From Callaeas wilsoni (taxonomy: Eukaryota; Chordata; Aves; Passeriformes; Callaeidae): DNA of 64,000 nucleotides. The translations under genes were made by a program, and so were the position numbers. The stretch lies in the NCBI GenBank assembly GCA_013398955.1, contig VWPU01004214.1, positions 22,713-86,712 on the forward strand. The letters are read 5' to 3'. Shown here piece by piece: positions 61,001 to 64,000 of this stretch; positions within the stretch are counted from its first letter, which is position 1; each line of letters opens with the position of its first letter. The notes under the pieces are model-generated. The model did not search any database. It saw only the letters and a list, made by a program, of their open reading frames with translations, and was not told the DNA's origin.

Positions 61001-63681
61001 CGACCACGTAGTTCGTGTTATGGCAGGGAAATGGAATCAATAAGCGATAGGAATCGCACAAGGAGTCGCAGCACACAGCCTGGAGCGGCAGGAAACGCGG
61101 CGAGCCGGTGCTCTGTGCAAGCACAGGGTCGGCCGAGGCTGGCCCAGGCTCGCTGCCCGGCACCCGCCGCTGGCCGGGAGGCGGCAGAGGCTGCAGAGCT
61201 GCCCCTGCCCCCCGCGTGCGGGACACGCTCTCCGCGACTGCTGCCACAAAGCCCCGGTAAGAGCCCACCGAGCCCCGCACGGGCAGCACGGCCGCAGGCC
61301 GGGGCCTCTCGCCGCCTCCCGGCCGCACACGCGGAGCACGAGCTCCCTCTGCCGCCGCCGCCCGGCTGCGCTCCCGGCTGCACATCTGGGACACATCTGC
61401 ACAGGCAGCGGGAGGGGCGACGCCACGCAGCGACTGCCCACGCCGGAGAGCCCTGCCCCGCGGGGAGGGCCCGCTGCCTGAGCTGCTCCCACCGCCCACC
61501 GCCTGCACCCCACAGCCCCTCTGCCCTCCCTCTGAACGCTGTCCCCGGGCTGCAGCCAGCTGCTTCCGTCTCCAGGAGACTGAAAGTTACTGAATCTGCC
61601 TACGGAGAGAGAAAAGCTGCCCACAACCTTCCCCAAAGGTTACGATCCATGTCTGACTCTGGGCTTTACTCTAACAGAGAAGCCAATTGATCCCAGCTTT
61701 GCTAGGACAGGAGGGCAAGGGCAGCTCCAAAAGCAGGGCCTCAAATGCTTCCTCATGAAGAAAAAGTAAAGTTCAGGGGGTTGTATCAGCCCTGCCTCAG
61801 TGACTCCAGTTGCCTCCTGAGCACTTTATCAAGCCCCATTTCTGGGCCTGTGCTAGGAGAACAGCAGAAGAACCAGGAGAGTACACACCAAGAGCAGCAG
61901 GAAAAGAGGTCTTGGGATGGAGATGGGTTACTGCTGGAGCTATCTGAGCATCAGGATCAATTACCTTCAACATTTTAGCCGCAGCACCACAAGTCCAAGC
62001 TAGGCAGAAGTTTCCCGCTGGTAAAGAAGAGGAATGGGATAGGCTATAGCAAGAATAAAGAGGTGCTGTCACCTGCTGGCGTTCCAGAAACTGGCACAGG
62101 ATTAGGCTGCATGCTTGAGATGCAGACCAGCCTCTGCTCTGTACCTAAAAGCAGAGAAATGGACTGGTCCAAAACATACTGGCAACCATAGGCTAGCCAG
62201 TGAAACCAGGATACAACAGGCTCTGCCAGGAAAGAGAGAAGAAGCTGTCCCACTGAGCAGATCTCAGTGAGATCTCACCTGGGTCCTCCAGATCATGCTG
62301 CCTGCTTACACTCCGGAGATCACTTCTGGTGCCAGACATACTCACCAGCCATGAGCCAGGTTTCACTGCGACTCCACAGGCACCTATAGACAGGGGCCCA
62401 TCCACAGCAGACCACCCCGTTCATGCCTCCAACTCCCAGCCCAAATTGCTCTGGAGAAATGAGGCTGGCAAGGCTCCCTGCAGAGAAGTTTGCTTCCCAG
62501 AGGGGCAAACAGCAGTAAGGCAGCCACCCACATGAAGAGGTGACTGCAAGGGATGCATACACCACAGTGGCTTGGGGGTTCTCCCACTGCGAGGGACATA
62601 ATACCACAAACCTGGCTTGGGCTGCTGCACCACATCAGCACTGCACCATCACGGGGCAGTCAGTCCATCCCCCTGTGGAGCGCAGGAATCCTCCTGAGGG
62701 AGCTGTGCACACCCTCCAGACAGCCAAGCACTGCTGTGTGGTGTGGGTCTCCCATCACGGGTAAATGACCTGACTGAGGGCCAGCACTAGGAAAGGACTT
62801 ATTTAAAGAAATCGAGTGGTAGAATTATTTACCAGAGAAGTGTCTGTATGAACAATGTTAAAGTTACACTTCTAGTTACATCTTGGCAGAGTTCAGCTAA
62901 CACGAAATGCAGGAAATATGAGCAATAAAAGTTACAGCAGGACTAGAGGGCACTTCCAAGCAATGCTCTGCAGTAGCACCTCAGGACAGGAGAGTCAGGT
63001 TACCTGGAATCTCTGAACTTAACATCCCTCCAGTTTTCAGATGCCTGTTTAATGTGAAGGAAAACCTGACTTCGCAGAAACTGCACTGGCTGTAGTTTTG
63101 GGAAGCAGAACCATTTCCCTGGTACTAGGAACATTCGCACGTGGATGCACTCCAGCCCCTGCAGGCTCTCCATTCCGGCTCTCAAGAGCCACTAGCAGCA
63201 GGCCAACCTCCTCTCCTGATCGGGAAACCATCGAGATACAAGCACACGTGGTCCTTGTGTCGAGATGCTGAAGCAGAACTGACAGGGGCTGTAGGAGAGC
63301 AGCACTGCTAAGAGCAACTGCTCCTCTCCAGCACAGTGGTGTGCCGGAGGTGTTCCCAGGCCACGCTGCTGCCCAGTCCCAGCTGAGAATCATTGGGCTG
63401 CACCAGGACACCTCCCCGCAGGCAGCAGCGGTGGCGACACAGAACGAGCCCCTCGAGACTCCCGGCACTGGGGAGCAACGGGAGCTTCTCCAGCAGAGAG
63501 TGGGAGCGACCCGCTCTGCTGGGAGCTGGCACATGGGCCGTTAGTTGAGAGAGTTCCTTCCCCCAGGACTGCTGCTCCCAGTGTCCCGCGGGAAGACCAC
63601 ACAGGACACCCCGGCAGACACCCCGGCAGAGACCCCGCTCGCTCCCCGCGGGCCTCTTCGTTCCCTCGGCTCCCCGCGCAC
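58001..63681 (-). other. XXYLT1: XXYLT1 intron 1
   Basis: A 5.7-kb phase 0 intron. It holds a separate CpG island at 61,030-61,560, a smaller CpG-rich patch at 59,780-60,130, an A/T-rich stretch at 60,640-60,870, and otherwise unremarkable sequence. No reading frame inside it has a family I recognise. Long open frames at 60,147-60,644 (minus) and 61,031-61,690 (plus) are GC-driven or anonymous. Confidence 0.85.
61030..61560. promoter_or_regulatory. Intronic CpG island with a plus-strand splice-donor consensus
   Basis: About 0.5 kb with very dense CpG, separated from the exon 1 island by roughly 2 kb of ordinary sequence. On the plus strand it contains CCCCG|GTAAGAG with the GT at 61,257-61,258, a near-consensus 5' splice site. 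I see no equally good minus-strand donor. A second promoter (an antisense or divergent transcript, or an alternative XXYLT1 start) is possible. No TATA box was seen, and no conserved protein is encoded. Confidence 0.5.
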
Positions 63682-64000
63682 CTGGTGGCGGAAGGCGGCG
63701 GCGCGCAGCAGGTCCCGCAGCAGCCCGAGGCCGATGTCCCGGCTGGCGCCCTCGGTGACGAGGTGGAGGTGCAGCACATCGGCGGCGCCCAGGCGGCCGT
63801 GCCGCAGCAGCGAGCGCAGCGCCGCCTGCGCCTTGTCGCGGAGCGCGGGGTTGCGCTCCGCCTTCGTGAACATGAACAGGAGGTGCAGCCCGCGGGGCCC
63901 CGGGCCGGCCGGGGCGGGCGGCGTGGCGCGCAGGCGGCGGGTGGCGCTGGAGAAGGTCTCGCCGCCGCCGCCCAGGTAGTAGAAGGCGCAGACGGCCAGG
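63560..64000. promoter_or_regulatory. CpG island covering XXYLT1 exon 1 (3' part)
   Basis: Dense CpG and GC runs begin near 63,560 and continue through exon 1 to the window edge, unlike the intron sequence to the left. This is the usual position of a housekeeping-type CpG island spanning promoter and first exon. The transcription start is probably just outside the window. Only the downstream half of the island can be seen. Confidence 0.75.
63682..64000 (-). CDS. XXYLT1: XXYLT1 coding exon 1 (5'-partial): membrane anchor end, stem, start of GT domain
   Basis: This is the first coding exon, truncated by the window edge. The frame runs from 63,999 and 106 codons are visible. The opening residues, LAVCAFYYLG, are the end of the single type II membrane anchor. 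A Gly/Pro/Arg-rich luminal stem follows (visible residues 11-37, containing ETFSSATRRL). The glycosyltransferase fold begins at LHLLFMFTKAERN (38-50) and continues through helices rich in Leu and Arg to FRHQ. The exon ends at 63,682 on a complete codon, followed by the donor GTGCGCGG, giving a phase 0 intron. Reading past this donor only extends an open GC-rich frame and is not supported by homology. Third codon positions are almost all G or C and the exon lies in a CpG island, as is usual for a first exon. The stem is clearly shorter than in the mammalian protein as I recall it. The initiator methionine is outside the window; the ATG at 63,873 is internal. Confidence 0.93.

Larger units (their letters stand above)
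30317..64000 (-). other. XXYLT1: XXYLT1 gene span (four coding exons, 5' end beyond window)
   Basis: This is the transcribed span of xyloside xylosyltransferase 1, inferred from four minus-strand exons that splice into one open frame of 331 visible residues ending in a natural stop. Every junction has GT-AG borders. Intron phases are 0 (intron 1), 1 (intron 2) and 2 (intron 3), and each split codon restores a residue I recall from the mammalian protein. The family enzyme uses UDP-xylose to add an alpha-1,3-linked xylose to Xyl-Glc-O-Ser on EGF repeats in the ER, mainly on Notch. The human protein is about 393 residues (from memory), so the missing part is the cytoplasmic tail and the start of the membrane anchor, and the stem also looks short. 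Human XXYLT1 is far longer on the chromosome (about 200 kb), so roughly 34 kb here fits bird-like intron compaction. 5' UTR and promoter are outside the window. Confidence 0.93.

Noticed and set aside
61031..61690. 219-codon plus-strand frame in the intron 1 CpG island
   Set aside because: Stops are rare in such GC-rich DNA, and the product is Ala/Pro/Arg-rich without any domain. The island itself is kept as a regulatory candidate.
63541..63681. Continuation of the XXYLT1 exon 1 frame past the donor
   Set aside because: The open frame is Gly/Arg/Pro-rich and unlike the family. The GT donor at 63,681 joins correctly in frame to exon 2.
1..64000. tRNA, rRNA, CRISPR arrays or intact endogenous retrovirus
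   Set aside because: No internal tRNA promoter boxes in a cloverleaf arrangement, no rRNA similarity, no spaced repeats, and no gag/pol/env-like frames or LTR pair were seen.

Overview
The window is vertebrate nuclear DNA, most likely from a bird. It contains short CR1-type LINE 3' ends, CpG islands with long GC-poor non-coding stretches between them, and one spliced gene in a compact form. That gene is XXYLT1, xyloside xylosyltransferase 1. It lies on the minus strand with four coding exons, and the terminal methionine is cut off by the right edge of the window. I could not identify the species.

Layout from left to right. Positions 1-30,316 are the 3' flank of XXYLT1, about 30 kb in which I find no convincing protein-coding exon. 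This flank holds two short CR1 fragments (3.3 kb and 12.8 kb), a five-copy 58-bp minisatellite (22.0-22.3 kb), several AT-rich homeodomain-motif stretches that could be conserved non-coding elements, and an isolated CpG-rich, TATA-bearing candidate promoter on the plus strand near 28.7 kb. That promoter would fire towards the 3' end of XXYLT1. In mammals the 3' side of XXYLT1 faces FAM43A across a large gene-poor interval (recalled synteny), which fits this picture.

Positions 30,317-64,000 are XXYLT1. The 3' UTR and poly(A) signal are at about 30.3-31.0 kb and exon 4 is at 31,005-31,401. Intron 3 (12.2 kb) separates it from exon 3 at 43,639-43,771. Intron 2 (14.1 kb) runs to exon 2 at 57,853-58,000, and intron 1 (5.7 kb) runs to exon 1 at 63,682-64,000. 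All three introns are GT-AG and join in frame with phases 0, 1 and 2. The joined exons give 331 visible residues, from the end of the N-terminal membrane anchor to a natural stop. Introns carry two more CR1 ends, a diverged direct repeat of about 300 bp (46.3 and 49.7 kb) whose copies each have a sense-oriented AATAAA, and a separate CpG island at 61.0-61.6 kb with a plus-strand splice-donor consensus.

XXYLT1 is an ER type II membrane glycosyltransferase. It adds the outer xylose of the Xyl-Xyl-Glc trisaccharide on EGF repeats, chiefly of Notch. It is the only protein-coding gene supported here. No tRNA, rRNA, CRISPR array or complete mobile element was found. The most original leads are the plus-strand TATA/CpG promoter, the duplicated intronic block with poly(A) signals, the intron 1 CpG island and the palindrome cluster at 8.5 kb. 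All of these need transcript or alignment data to decide.
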